A stretch of 64,000 nt of DNA from NCBI RefSeq assembly GCF_000243095.1, contig NZ_AHJE01000020.1:1-64000 (forward strand), in the 5' to 3' direction. The position numbers and the translations under genes were made by a program. This DNA comes from Cupriavidus basilensis OR16 (lineage in GTDB: Bacteria; Pseudomonadota; Gammaproteobacteria; Burkholderiales; Burkholderiaceae). Position 1 is the first letter of the stretch. Every line of letters begins with the position of its first letter. The notes under the pieces were generated by a model. It did no database searches. It had not been told where the DNA came from and was given only the letters and a program-made list of their open reading frames with translations. Positions 31,343 through 39,967 of this stretch are shown piece after piece.

Positions 31343-31573
31343 ATGAACAAACTGATCGCTGCTCTGGTTGCCGGCCTGTTCGCCACCGGCGTTTTCGCCC
31401 AAGCCGCCGCACCCGCGCCGGCAGCCCCGGCAGCCCCGGCTGCTGCAGCGCCTGCCGCCGAAGCACCGGCTGCAAAGCCCGCGACGAAGAGCACCAAGAA
31501 GTCCAAGAAGCACGCTCACAGCAAGACCAAGGCTGCTCCGGCTGCCAAGGCCGACGCTGCTGCAACGAAGTAA
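31343..31573 (+). CDS. Small secreted Ala/Pro/Lys-rich protein
   Basis: A 76-residue protein with a clean signal peptide (MNKLIAALVAGLFATGVFAQ, cleavage after FA-Q likely). The mature part is only about 57 residues of low complexity: an Ala/Pro repeat followed by Lys-rich TKSTKKSKKHAHSKTK and a second Ala/Lys stretch. It has its own RBS and is followed by a terminator, so it looks like a real expressed gene. Positively charged, probably disordered and periplasmic. Function unknown; similar short proteins are common in this family. Confidence 0.7.
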   Translation: MNKLIAALVAGLFATGVFAQAAAPAPAAPAAPAAAAPAAEAPAAKPATKSTKKSKKHAHSKTKAAPAAKADAAATK

Positions 31574-31610
31574 GAGTTTGCAGGCAGGCCGGGCTTTGCG
31601 CCCGGCAAGC

Positions 31611-31645
31611 AAGGCAGGTTGCCCTCAAGGCGCCTGCCTTTTTTC
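31611..31645 (+). terminator. Terminator after the small secreted protein gene
   Basis: Stem AAGGCAGG / CCTGCCTT with an inner TTGCC/GGCG pairing and a run of six T, 38 bp past the stop. Confidence 0.8.
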
Positions 31646-31760
31646 TTGCCCGCGACAATCAGGCCTGCCGCAACGAAGTGGAATATTTGTCCGTGCCGCT
31701 CGCGCGGTAGCTGCGCTATGCTGGCGGCTGTCCCGTACCCGTCATTCGCTGCTCCAACTC

Positions 31761-32210
31761 ATGCGCCCTTTCCTCAAGAACCTGCTCGTCGGCAGCTGCG
31801 CCCTCGCCGCCATGGCCGCCGCCTGCGCCCAGTCCCCGGCCAGCTTGCCGGTCAGGCAACTCACCGCTGGCATGTACGCGATCAAGGCGGAAATCGCCGC
31901 CACGCCGGACGCCCGCGAGCTCGGCCTGATGTACCGCAAGACCATGCCCGCCAACGAGGGCATGCTGTTCGTGTTCGACGAGAAAGCCGGACACTGCTTC
32001 TGGATGAAGAATACCGACCTGCCACTGTCGATCGCCTTCCTGGCCGATGACGGGTCCATCGTCAATATTGAAGACATGGCGCCCCAGACCGAGGACAACC
32101 ACTGCCCGCGCGCGGCCGTGCGCTACGCGCTGGAGATGAACAAGGGCTGGTTTGCGCAGAAGGGCCTGAAGGCCGGCGCGAAGATCGGCGGCCTGCCGCA
32201 GGCGCGCTAA
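31761..32210 (+). CDS. DUF192 family exported protein
   Basis: A 149-residue protein: an N-terminal signal (MRPFLKNLLVGSCALAAMAAACAQ, possibly a lipoprotein with AAAC at the cleavage site) followed by a DUF192 domain. Typical segments are LTAGMYAIKAEIAATPDARELGLMYR in parts, MPANEGMLFVFDEKAGHCFWMKNT, LPLSIAFLADDGSIVNI and the late VRYALEMNKGWFAQKGLKAG. Function of the family is not established. It is convergent with yajQ across a strong hairpin. Intact. Confidence 0.85.
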   Translation: MRPFLKNLLVGSCALAAMAAACAQSPASLPVRQLTAGMYAIKAEIAATPDARELGLMYRKTMPANEGMLFVFDEKAGHCFWMKNTDLPLSIAFLADDGSIVNIEDMAPQTEDNHCPRAAVRYALEMNKGWFAQKGLKAGAKIGGLPQAR

Positions 32211-32218
32211 GGAAAGAG

Positions 32219-32252
32219 GCAGGCGCGCGGCAGCATGGCTGCCGCGCCTGCC
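32219..32252. terminator. Hairpin between DUF192 gene and yajQ
   Basis: Long GC-rich inverted repeat (GGCAGGCGCG-CGGCAG against CTGCCGCGCCTGCC, a 2-nt bulge). On the minus strand it is followed by TCTTTCC, so it may terminate yajQ. Confidence 0.5.
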
Positions 32253-32262
32253 GGCGACGAGA

Positions 32263-32748
32263 TCAGTCGCGGAAGTTGTTGAAGTCCAGCGGTGCTTCGG
32301 GGACGTCCTTGCGCAGCAGCGCGATCACGCTCTGCAGATCGTCGCGCTTGGTGCCCGTGACACGCACCGCGTCACCCTGGATGCTGGCCTGCACCTTGAT
32401 CTTGCTGTCCTTGATCATCTTGACGATCTTCTTTGACAGATCGCCGGTGACGCCCTTCTTGATGGTGATGACCTGCTTGACCTTGTCGCCACCGATGCGC
32501 TCGGTCTTGCCGTAATCGAGGAAGCGCACGTCGACATTGCGCTTGGCCATCTTGCTGATCAGCACGTCCTTGACCTGGCCGAGCTTGAAATCGTCATCGG
32601 CGAAGGCGGTGAGCTCGTTCTCCTTGTGCTCGACCCGCGAATCCGAACCCTTGAAGTCGAAACGGTTCGTGATTTCCTTGTTGGCCTGCTCGACCGAGTT
32701 CTTCACCTCGATCATGTTCGCTTCGCACACTACGTCAAACGACGGCAT
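32263..32748 (-). CDS. yajQ: YajQ family nucleotide-binding protein
   Basis: A 161-residue YajQ protein beginning [21 protein letters not shown], with two ferredoxin-like halves. [30 protein letters not shown] and the closing [19 protein letters not shown] are characteristic. Members bind nucleotides, and cyclic di-GMP in Xanthomonas, where the protein affects virulence gene expression; the role here is inferred. The ATG was preferred to an in-frame GTG 14 codons earlier because GGAG precedes it and homology starts there. Intact. Confidence 0.92.
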   Translation of the reverse strand: MPSFDVVCEANMIEVKNSVEQANKEITNRFDFKGSDSRVEHKENELTAFADDDFKLGQVKDVLISKMAKRNVDVRFLDYGKTERIGGDKVKQVITIKKGVTGDLSKKIVKMIKDSKIKVQASIQGDAVRVTGTKRDDLQSVIALLRKDVPEAPLDFNNFRD

Positions 32749-32916
32749 TGCATTCTCCTTGTCTTGCTGCGTGTTGCTGTGTATTGCCACTTGCCCGCAT
32801 GGTCCTGCGGGCCTTGTCCTGCGCGCACGCCGGCTGGCGGCGGCGCTTACGTATAATCCAGCCTACCCTGCAGTCCGGTGCCGTCGACCACGGCGGCCGC
32901 TTCACCTTTCCCTTGC

Positions 32917-33936
32917 ATGGCAGATTTCCTCGAATTTTATCCCCTGCGCCGCCACAATACATTCGGATTCGACGTGCGCGCGCGCTTTGCCGTGCACGTG
33001 CGCAGCGAAGCCGACCTGCTGGCGGCCCTGGCCGATCCCCGCGCCCAGGGCCTGCCGCTGGTTGTGCTCGGCGGCGGCAGCAATGTGGTGCTGACGCAGG
33101 ACCTCGACGCGCTGGTGCTGTTGATGGAGATCCCTGGCTACGCGGTGGCCACCGGCGCCGACGCCCACCTGGTGACGGCCGGCGCCGGCGAGAACTGGCA
33201 TGCGCTGGTCTGCCGCACCATCGCCGACGGCTTCCCGGGCCTGGAAAACCTGGCCCTGATCCCCGGCACCGCAGGCGCCGCGCCGATCCAGAACATTGGC
33301 GCCTATGGCGTGGAGCTGCGCGAGCGCTTCTACAGCCTGCGCGCATTTGACCGGCACGGCGGCGAATTCGTCTGCCTGACGCTGGCGCAATGCCGGTTCG
33401 CCTACCGCGACAGCCTGTTCAAGCAGGAGGGCCGAGACCGCTACATCATTACCGCGGTCACGCTGCGCCTGCCGCTGCCTTGGCAGCCAGTGCTGGGCTA
33501 TGCGGAACTGGCGCGCGAGCTGGCCACGGAGGGTGCTGCGGCGGCGCCTACGGCGCACGGTATCCGCGACGCCGTGATTGCGATCCGCTCGCGCAAGCTG
33601 CCAGACCCTGCACAGGTCGGCAATGCCGGCAGCTTCTTCAAGAACCCGGTGGTGAGCGCCGGGCAGCGCGACGCGTTGCTGGTGCAGTATCCCAACCTGG
33701 TCAGCCATGCGCAGCCCGACGGCAGCTACAAGCTGGCTGCCGGCTGGATGATCGATCAGTGCGGATTCAAGGGCTTGAGCGACGGCCCGGTGGGCGTCTA
33801 CGGCAAGCAGGCCCTGGTGCTGGTGCACCACGGCGGCGGCACCGGAGCCGCACTGCTGGCGCTGGCCAACCGCATCGCCGATGCGGTGCAGGCCCGCTTC
33901 GGCGTGCGCATCGAGCCCGAGCCGGTGGTGCTTTAA
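32917..33936 (+). CDS. murB: UDP-N-acetylenolpyruvoylglucosamine reductase
   Basis: A 339-residue FAD enzyme that forms UDP-MurNAc in peptidoglycan synthesis. PLRRHNTFGFDVRAR opens the FAD-binding domain, with GGGSNVVLTQD, IPGTAGAAPIQNIGAYGVEL and the catalytic region RDSLFKQ. The substrate-binding end has NAGSFFKNPVVS, the catalytic serine, and AGWMIDQCGFKG. The long form with the extra YxxxF-type insertion is of the E. coli type I. Divergent from yajQ. Intact. Confidence 0.95.
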   Translation: MADFLEFYPLRRHNTFGFDVRARFAVHVRSEADLLAALADPRAQGLPLVVLGGGSNVVLTQDLDALVLLMEIPGYAVATGADAHLVTAGAGENWHALVCRTIADGFPGLENLALIPGTAGAAPIQNIGAYGVELRERFYSLRAFDRHGGEFVCLTLAQCRFAYRDSLFKQEGRDRYIITAVTLRLPLPWQPVLGYAELARELATEGAAAAPTAHGIRDAVIAIRSRKLPDPAQVGNAGSFFKNPVVSAGQRDALLVQYPNLVSHAQPDGSYKLAAGWMIDQCGFKGLSDGPVGVYGKQALVLVHHGGGTGAALLALANRIADAVQARFGVRIEPEPVVL

Positions 33937-33972
33937 GCCACGCGGCACGGGGGCCGGCCTGCTTTGCCTGGC

Positions 33973-34284
33973 TCAGGCGAAGTGGCAGACGTAGTCCAGC
34001 GTTTCGGTCACTTCGATATCGAAGCTGCTGTCGCCGGGCACGTTGAACTGCTGGCCGGCGCCATAGGTATGCCACTGGTCTTCGCCAGCCAGCTTCACGC
34101 GGCACACGCCACCATTGATTTCCATGATTTCCGGAGCGCCCGTGCTGAAGGTCAGCGCGGCGGGGAAAATCACGCCCAGCGTCTTGCGGGTGCCGTCCGG
34201 GAACAGCACGGTGTGGCTCACGCACTTGCCGTCGAAGTACAGGTTGGCTTTCTTGACGACGGATACGTTGTCGAACTGGCTCAC
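33973..34284 (-). CDS. ppnP: Pyrimidine/purine nucleoside phosphorylase (DUF1255 cupin)
   Basis: A 103-residue small cupin of the PpnP (formerly YaiE/DUF1255) family, which phosphorolyses a wide range of nucleosides. The full family length is covered, from [20 protein letters not shown] through [17 protein letters not shown] and [17 protein letters not shown] to DYVCHFA. The start is GTG at 34284, preceded by AAGGAG at ideal spacing. Intact. Confidence 0.9.
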   Translation of the reverse strand: MSQFDNVSVVKKANLYFDGKCVSHTVLFPDGTRKTLGVIFPAALTFSTGAPEIMEINGGVCRVKLAGEDQWHTYGAGQQFNVPGDSSFDIEVTETLDYVCHFA

Positions 34285-34356
34285 GCTATTTCTCCTTGAT
34301 GCTCTTGGTTCTGAATGACTGAATCGGGAATATCGGCGGGCAAGGCGGCGCAAAAA

Positions 34357-34375
34357 AGGGGCCATGACGGCCCCT
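34357..34375 (-). terminator. Terminator of argG
   Basis: Stem AGGGGCC / GGCCCCT with a 5-nt loop; on the minus strand followed by TTTTTTG, 27 bp past the argG stop. Confidence 0.82.
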
Positions 34376-34401
34376 CTTCTGTTGCATGCCTGCAGTCTGG
34401 C

Positions 34402-35631
34402 TTACTCGCCGCGCTGGCGGCGAGCGTTTTCGGCGATGCGCATGCGCAGCGCGTTCAGCTTGATGAAGCCGCCGGCGTCGGCCTGGTTGTAGGCACCGCC
34501 GTCATCGTCGAAGGTCGCGATGGTCTTGTCGAACAGGGTGTCCTTGGAATCGCGGGCGACCACGATCACATTGCCCTTGTACAGCTTGACGCGGACCCAG
34601 CCGTTGACCTTGGCCTGGGTGTGGTCGATCAGCACTTGCAGCGCACGGCGCTCCGGGCTCCACCAGTAGCCGTTGTAAATCAGGCTGGCGTAGCGCGGCA
34701 TCAGGTCGTCCTTCAGGTGAGCCACTTCGCGGTCGAGCGTGATCGACTCGATAGCGCGGTGGGCCTTCAGGATGATGGTGCCGCCAGGGGTTTCGTAGCA
34801 ACCGCGGCTCTTCATGCCGACGTAGCGGTTCTCCACCAGGTCGAGGCGGCCGATGCCGTGCTTGCCGCCCAGGCGGTTCAGCTCGGTCAGCACTTCGGCC
34901 GGCGTCATGCGCTTGCCGTTCAGGCCAACGATGTCGCCACCCTCGAACTCGACGTCCAGGTATTCGGCCGCATCCGGTGCGTTCTCCGGCGACACAGTCC
35001 AGCGCCACATGTCTTCCTCGGCCTCGGCCTTGGGGTCTTCCAGGTGGCGGCCTTCGAAGGAGATGTGCAGCAGGTTGGCGTCCATCGAGTACGGAGCGCC
35101 GCCCTTCTTGTGCTTCATGTCGATTTCGATGCCGGCCTTTTCTGCATAGGTCAGCAGCTTCTCGCGCGACAGCAGATCCCACTCGCGCCACGGGGCGATG
35201 ACCTTCACGCCCGGCTCCAGGCCGTAGTAGCCCAGTTCGAAGCGAACCTGGTCGTTGCCCTTGCCGGTAGCGCCGTGCGACACAGCGTCGGCGCCGGTGC
35301 TGCGCAGGATTTCGATCTGGCGCTTGGCGATCAGCGGACGCGCGATCGAGGTGCCGAGCAGGTACTCGCCTTCATAGACGGCATTGGCACGGAACATCGG
35401 GAAGACGAAGTCGCGCACGAACTCTTCGCGCAGGTCGTCGATGAAGATGTTTTCCGGCTTGATGCCGAACTTGAGCGCCTTCTGGCGTGCAGGTTCGAGT
35501 TCCTCGCCCTGGCCAATGTCGGCGGTAAAGGTGACCACCTCGCACTGATAGGTGTCTTGCAGCCACTTCAGGATCACCGAAGTGTCCAGCCCGCCGGAGT
35601 AGGCGAGCACGACTTTCTTGATATCGCTCAT
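34402..35631 (-). CDS. argG: Argininosuccinate synthase
   Basis: A 409-residue enzyme joining citrulline and aspartate with ATP, the step after ArgF in arginine synthesis. The ATP-binding P-loop [10 protein letters not shown] lies near the N-terminus, followed by citrulline/aspartate-binding segments [12 protein letters not shown] and [13 protein letters not shown]. The ATG at 35631 begins the conserved [14 protein letters not shown]. It lies 190 bp downstream of argF on the same strand, so the pair may be one transcription unit. Intact. Confidence 0.96.
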   Translation of the reverse strand: MSDIKKVVLAYSGGLDTSVILKWLQDTYQCEVVTFTADIGQGEELEPARQKALKFGIKPENIFIDDLREEFVRDFVFPMFRANAVYEGEYLLGTSIARPLIAKRQIEILRSTGADAVSHGATGKGNDQVRFELGYYGLEPGVKVIAPWREWDLLSREKLLTYAEKAGIEIDMKHKKGGAPYSMDANLLHISFEGRHLEDPKAEAEEDMWRWTVSPENAPDAAEYLDVEFEGGDIVGLNGKRMTPAEVLTELNRLGGKHGIGRLDLVENRYVGMKSRGCYETPGGTIILKAHRAIESITLDREVAHLKDDLMPRYASLIYNGYWWSPERRALQVLIDHTQAKVNGWVRVKLYKGNVIVVARDSKDTLFDKTIATFDDDGGAYNQADAGGFIKLNALRMRIAENARRQRGE

Positions 35632-35820
35632 GTTCGACTCGATGCGAAAAGTAAGCGCGGCCAGCCACAAGGCCAGTCACGCGAGAAAAAGGGATGCGGA
35701 AAAACCGCTATTTTGACACGTCCGCCCCGGCTTGGGCGGCACTTGGCGAGCCGGGCGGGCATGGAGGCACCGGATCGGCGCACCGCATGTGCGCCAAACG
35801 TGGCGCCACCCCGCCTGCGG

Positions 35821-36744
35821 TCAGTAACGCCCGCAGAGCAGGTATTCCATCAGCGCCTTCTGCACATGCAGGCGGTTCTCGGCCTCTTCCCAGACCACGC
35901 TCTTGGGGCCATCGATCACGGCGGCCTCGACTTCCTCGCCGCGGTGGGCAGGCAGGCAGTGCATGAACAGCGCATCGTCGCCGGCGCGATCCATCATGGC
36001 GGTGGTCACCATCCAGTTCTGGAAGGCGCGCTTGCGCGCGTCGTTCTCGGCCTCGTAGCCCATGCTGGTCCACACGTCGGTGGTGACCAGGTCGGCACCC
36101 TGGCAGGCGGTCAGCGGATCGTCGAACACCTTGACCAGGTGAGCGGCCGTTGCCGGCACCATGGCCGGATCGAGCTGGTAGCCGGGGGGCGCGGAGAAAT
36201 GGAACGTGAAGCCGAGGCGCTCTGCCGCCTGGATCCAGGTGTAGGCCATGTTATTGGCATCACCGATCCATGCGACGGTCTTGCCGCGGATGCTGCCGCG
36301 CTGCTCGATGTACGTGAAGACATCGGCCAGCACCTGGCAGGGATGGTATTCGTTGGTCAGCCCGTTGATCACCGGCACCCGCGAATGCGCAGCGAATCGC
36401 TCGATGATTTCCTGGCCGAAGGTGCGGATCATGATGATGTCGACCATGCGCGAGATCACCTGCGCCGCATCCTCGATCGGCTCGCCGCGCCCCAGTTGCG
36501 AGTCGCGGGTGTTGAGGAAAACGGCGTGGCCACCGAGCTGGTGGATGCCGGCCTCGACCGACAAGCGCGTACGAGTCGAGTTTTTCTCGAAGATCATGGA
36601 CAGCGTGCGGTCGTGCAGCGGATGCCATGTCTCGTAGTTCTTGAACTTGGTCTTCAGAATCCGTGCGCGGTCCAGCAGGTACTCGTACTCGTCGGGAGTC
36701 AGGTCGCTGAACTGGAGGTAATGCTTGATCGAAGTTGGGCTCAT
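35821..36744 (-). CDS. argF: Ornithine carbamoyltransferase (anabolic)
   Basis: A 307-residue enzyme that makes citrulline from ornithine and carbamoyl phosphate. The carbamoyl-phosphate motif STRTR is in FEKNSTRTRLSVEAG, the HPCQ motif in YHPCQVLADV, and the catalytic cysteine in FMHCLPAHRGEEV. Length fits the anabolic enzyme. Homology starts at the ATG at 36744, which lacks a Shine-Dalgarno: the preceding bases are the T-rich tail of a strong leader hairpin. Intact coding sequence; unusual leader. Confidence 0.95.
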   Translation of the reverse strand: MSPTSIKHYLQFSDLTPDEYEYLLDRARILKTKFKNYETWHPLHDRTLSMIFEKNSTRTRLSVEAGIHQLGGHAVFLNTRDSQLGRGEPIEDAAQVISRMVDIIMIRTFGQEIIERFAAHSRVPVINGLTNEYHPCQVLADVFTYIEQRGSIRGKTVAWIGDANNMAYTWIQAAERLGFTFHFSAPPGYQLDPAMVPATAAHLVKVFDDPLTACQGADLVTTDVWTSMGYEAENDARKRAFQNWMVTTAMMDRAGDDALFMHCLPAHRGEEVEAAVIDGPKSVVWEEAENRLHVQKALMEYLLCGRY

Positions 36745-36753
36745 AAAACAAAG

Positions 36754-36820
36754 AAGGCGGCTCGGTGGTGGCATGCCGCCATGAAGGGTTCATGACCTGG
36801 CCATGCCGCGGAGCCGCCTT
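36754..36820 (-). promoter_or_regulatory. Terminator-like leader hairpin abutting the argF start codon
   Basis: AAGGCGGCTC and GAGCCGCCTT (36820-36811 and 36763-36754 on the minus strand) pair perfectly. GGCATG / CATGCC can extend the stem inside the 47-nt loop. The 3' arm is followed by CTTTGTTTT and then directly by the argF ATG. This is the layout of an intrinsic terminator in the leader, compatible with transcription attenuation or with blocking of translation initiation. Confidence 0.55.
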
Positions 36821-36917
36821 TCGCGTCGCTTACGCAATTTAACTGTAAGAATCATAAGGGATTATTGTGGCTTTGGCGAGCGTGCGCGGCACCTCGCCCG
36901 GCACGGAGGCTTATGCG

Positions 36918-36944
36918 CCAGTCTTATATAAGATATAATACTGG
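36918..36944. promoter_or_regulatory. Palindromic operator-like site upstream of argF
   Basis: Contains TCTTATATAAGA (36922-36933), then ATAATAC in place of a third half-site, and is flanked by CCAGT / ACTGG. It is nearly identical to the site at 30419-30441 upstream of icd and lies 174 bp before the argF ATG. Confidence 0.58.
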
Positions 36945-37140
36945 CTGATTCACGCGGGGCCCGGCATACCCATGCCACAGCCCGCTGCCGGCATCAAAAG
37001 TGCCCCCGCCGACACCGACGCCCCCGCCGCCACGGCCGGAATGAAACGAACCAATCGTTTCCTGGCCGCGTCAAACGGGCTTCCGTTTGGTCAGTCTGGC
37101 GGGTTTACCGTCGAGTCACCCGTCTTATCCCCGCAGTCCC

Positions 37141-37440
37141 ATGAATCCCACAGTTCGCGAATACTTCATCCAAGGCATCACCAAGGAAGGCAAGACCTTC
37201 CGCCCAAGCGACTGGGCTGAACGACTGTGCGGCGTGATGGCGCAATTCCGCCCCGAGGGCGACACCGGCGATCCCCGCATTACTTACTCACCTTACGTGC
37301 GGCCGGTGATGGCCGGCGGGTTGAAGAGCGTGGTGGTCGATGCGCGGCTGCGCGACATCGAGCCCAAGGCGCTCGACTTCGTACTCAACTTTGCCCGCGA
37401 CAACAACCTGCAACTGGTCGAAGCCTGCTCGCTGGAGTGA
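37141..37440 (+). CDS. DUF3579 domain protein
   Basis: A 99-residue protein that fills a DUF3579 domain, a betaproteobacterial family of unknown function. It begins MNPTVREYFIQGITKEGKTF, followed by RPSDWAERLCGVMAQF and SPYVRPVMAGG, and ends in a short helical segment. No membrane segment or signal is visible. The ATG at 37141 starts the conserved part. Intact. Confidence 0.82.
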   Translation: MNPTVREYFIQGITKEGKTFRPSDWAERLCGVMAQFRPEGDTGDPRITYSPYVRPVMAGGLKSVVVDARLRDIEPKALDFVLNFARDNNLQLVEACSLE

Positions 37441-37502
37441 GCCGGTTCCACGCGCTGAAGCTGCGGCCATGCCGCGGCCAGCCGCAAGCGCCATCGGGAC
37501 CC

Positions 37503-37560
37503 GCCAAAGCCAAAGCCAAAGCGACAAAAGCAAAAGCCAAGGCAACAAGGACCAAGGCAC
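37503..37560. repeat. Low-complexity AAAGCC-type hexamer tract
   Basis: About 58 bp made of imperfect copies of GCCAAA / GCAAAA between the DUF3579 gene and rpsT. In one frame it would read as alternating Ala-Lys, like the tails of histone-H1-like proteins, but that frame lacks a credible gene start. Confidence 0.65.
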
Positions 37561-37663
37561 ACAGGGGATAGGACGTGACACGCCACCGAAGCAGCGCGAC
37601 CACGCGCAATGGCCGGCGAACAGCCGGAAGGTGCCCGGCTTGCGCCCGGCACCAGTGCCTATG

Positions 37664-37930
37664 TCAGGCAGCCATCGACTTGATAGCCGACGACAGGCGC
37701 GACTTGTGGCGCGCAGCCTTGTTCTTGTGCACGATCTTCTTGTCGGCGATAGCGTCGATGATCGATTGCGAGTTCTTGAAGATCTCGGCAGCAGCAGCCT
37801 TGTCGCCGGCTTCGATTGCCTTGCGAACAGCCTTCACTGCGGTACGCAGACGCGAACGCAGGCTGGAGTTGTGGGCGTTCTGGGCGACGGCCTGGCGCGC
37901 GCGCTTGCGAGCTTGTGCGGAATTTGCCAT
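37664..37930 (-). CDS. rpsT: 30S ribosomal protein S20
   Basis: An 88-residue S20, the usual length, starting [13 protein letters not shown] and ending SSAIKSMAA; highly basic and helical as expected. Preceded by AGGAAAT and by a good promoter at 38068-38097. Monocistronic and divergent from murJ, an arrangement seen in many proteobacteria. Intact. Confidence 0.96.
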   Translation of the reverse strand: MANSAQARKRARQAVAQNAHNSSLRSRLRTAVKAVRKAIEAGDKAAAAEIFKNSQSIIDAIADKKIVHKNKAARHKSRLSSAIKSMAA

Positions 37931-38067
37931 TTAAGTAGATTTCCTGAATTCAGATGCGTGCCCGACGGAAGGACGGAGCAAACCGCGGACACAATTAAGT
38001 GCACATCAAGCGACCCGGGATGCACTGGCACACGAATCCGGAACGCAACTAGCCTTGTGAATCGGCA

Positions 38068-38097
38068 ATTATACACACAAGAAAAAGCGGCTGGCAA
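38068..38097 (-). promoter_or_regulatory. Promoter of rpsT
   Basis: On the minus strand TTGCCA (38097-38092), 18-bp spacer, TATAAT (38073-38068), about 140 bp before the rpsT ATG. Confidence 0.65.
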
Positions 38098-38182
38098 GCC
38101 GAGCCACGCCTCATCTAAGGCGGGGTGACGCAAAGGCCGATATAACCACGCTGCTGCCGCCACCCCTTGCCGCCGAATCATC

Positions 38183-39736
38183 TTGAACCTGCTCAAAGCG
38201 CTCGCCACCATCAGCAGCCTGACGATGCTGTCGCGCATCACGGGCCTCATCCGCGAGATCCTGATCGCGCGCGCCTTCGGTGCCTCGGACATGACCGACG
38301 CCTTCAACGTGGCGTTTCGCATCCCCAACCTGCTGCGCCGGATCTTCGGCGAGGGCGCGTTCTCGCAAGCCTTCGTGCCAATCCTGGGTGAATACCACAG
38401 CAAGCGCGGCGAGACCGAGACCCGCGCACTGATCGATGCTGTTGCCACGGTCATGACCTGGGTCCTGATGGGCGTCTCGCTGCTTGGCGTGATCGGCGCG
38501 CCGGTAGTCATGATGGTGGTCGCCACGGGCTTTCGCCAGCATGGCGGCGAAACCTATGACGCCGCGGTCTTCATGACACGCGTGATGTTTCCCTACATCG
38601 GCCTGATCTCGCTGGTGGCGCTGGCCTCCGGCATCCTGAACACCTGGCGCCGCTTTGCCATGCCGGCCTTCACCCCGGTGCTGCTCAATCTCTGCCTGAT
38701 CATTGCCGCGCTGTTTGTCGGCCCGCATATGGCGCAGCCAATCTACGCGCAGGCCTGGGGCGTGCTGGTGGGCGGCATCCTGCAACTGGCGGTGCAGGTT
38801 CCGGCGCTCCGGCGCCTGGGCGTGATGCCGCGCCTGCGCTACAACCTGCGCGCGGCCTGGGCCGAACCCGGTGTGCGCCGCGTCATGCGGCAGATGGCGC
38901 CGGCGCTGCTGGCGGTCTCGGTGGCCCAGATCAGCCTGATCATCAATACCAATATTGCCTCGCGCCTGGCCGCCGGCAGCGTGTCCTACCTGACCTATGC
39001 CGACCGCCTGATGGAGTTCCCGACCGCGCTGCTGGGCGTGGCGCTGGGCACCATCCTGCTGCCGAGCCTGTCGAAAGCCAGCGCCGAGGAAAACCGGGCC
39101 GAATACTCCGGACTGCTGGATTGGGGTCTGCGCCTGACCTTCCTGCTGGCCGTGCCGTGCGCGGTCGGGCTGTTTGTATTCGGAGCGCCGCTCACGGCGG
39201 TGCTGTTCAACTACGGCAAGTTCGACGCCCATGCGGTGGAGATGACCCGCCAGGCCCTGGTCTCCTACGGCATCGGCCTGCTGGGACTGATCCTGATCAA
39301 GATCCTAGCGCCGGGCTTCTACGCCCGCCAGGACATCCGCACCCCGGTCAAGATTGCCCTGCTGGTGCTGGTGATCACGCAGTTGTCCAATTACGTCTTC
39401 GTGCCGCGCTTTGGCCATGCGGGCCTGGCGCTGTCGATCAGCTTCGGCGCCACCGTCAACGCGCTGCTGCTGTTCCTGGGCCTGCGCAAGCGTGGCTTCT
39501 ACTCGCCGGCCAAGGGCTGGTGGCTGTTCCTGGCCCAGTTGCTGACCGCCGTCACACTGCTGGCCGGCATGCTGCTGTGGTTCGCCCGCAACTTCGACTG
39601 GGTCGCGCTGGGCGCCACGCCACTGTTGCGTATCGCCCTGCTGGCCTCGTGCCTGGTACTTGCGGCAGTCGTCTACTTCGGTACACTGTGGCTCATGGGG
39701 CTGAGATACTCCGCTTTCAAGCGGAGAGCCGGCTAA
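38183..39736 (+). CDS. murJ: Lipid II flippase MurJ
   Basis: A 517-residue MOP-superfamily membrane protein with about 14 hydrophobic helices. It flips lipid-linked peptidoglycan precursor across the inner membrane. The N-terminal ALATISSLTMLSRITGLIRE and DAFNVAFRIPNLLRRIFGEGAFSQAFVP (in part) hold the conserved arginines lining the cavity. It starts with TTG at 38183, where homology begins; no strong RBS is visible. Divergent from rpsT. Intact. Confidence 0.94.
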   Translation: MNLLKALATISSLTMLSRITGLIREILIARAFGASDMTDAFNVAFRIPNLLRRIFGEGAFSQAFVPILGEYHSKRGETETRALIDAVATVMTWVLMGVSLLGVIGAPVVMMVVATGFRQHGGETYDAAVFMTRVMFPYIGLISLVALASGILNTWRRFAMPAFTPVLLNLCLIIAALFVGPHMAQPIYAQAWGVLVGGILQLAVQVPALRRLGVMPRLRYNLRAAWAEPGVRRVMRQMAPALLAVSVAQISLIINTNIASRLAAGSVSYLTYADRLMEFPTALLGVALGTILLPSLSKASAEENRAEYSGLLDWGLRLTFLLAVPCAVGLFVFGAPLTAVLFNYGKFDAHAVEMTRQALVSYGIGLLGLILIKILAPGFYARQDIRTPVKIALLVLVITQLSNYVFVPRFGHAGLALSISFGATVNALLLFLGLRKRGFYSPAKGWWLFLAQLLTAVTLLAGMLLWFARNFDWVALGATPLLRIALLASCLVLAAVVYFGTLWLMGLRYSAFKRRAG

Positions 39737-39967
39737 CAAGCCCCCGCCTGCCAAACCGCCCTTCCCGCCAGCGCCAGACGGCGCCGGCCAAGGGGTGCGG
39801 CAGTGCGCGGTGCAGGGTCAAGGCTACTGAGGTTGTGTCAAAATGAGACGAAGCGGTTCTGCCCAGGCGCGCGACCGCGGACGGTACCAATGCACTGTCC
39901 GGGAATGCACGTCACGCCGCCAGCCTCCAACTGGAACAGCCGCCAGGCCGCATTCAGGAAAGCTGCA

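Larger units (their letters stand above)
36745..37140. other. Divergent leader/promoter region of argF and a DUF3579 gene
   Basis: 396 bp without a gene. It contains the argF leader hairpin (36754-36820) and the palindromic operator-like site (36918-36944). No other feature is supported. Confidence 0.55.

Noticed and set aside
36260..36793. A frame starting in the argF leader that could be a leader peptide
   Set aside because: It has no RBS, no run of arginine codons as expected for an arginine attenuator, and it continues deep into argF in another frame.
34315..36795. An 826-codon plus-strand frame across argG and argF
   Set aside because: Antisense to two complete, well-recognised arginine genes.
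37227..37571. A histone-H1-like protein ending in Ala/Lys repeats
   Set aside because: Its N-terminal part is an out-of-frame reading of the DUF3579 gene and has no start signal; only the repeat tract is kept as a feature.
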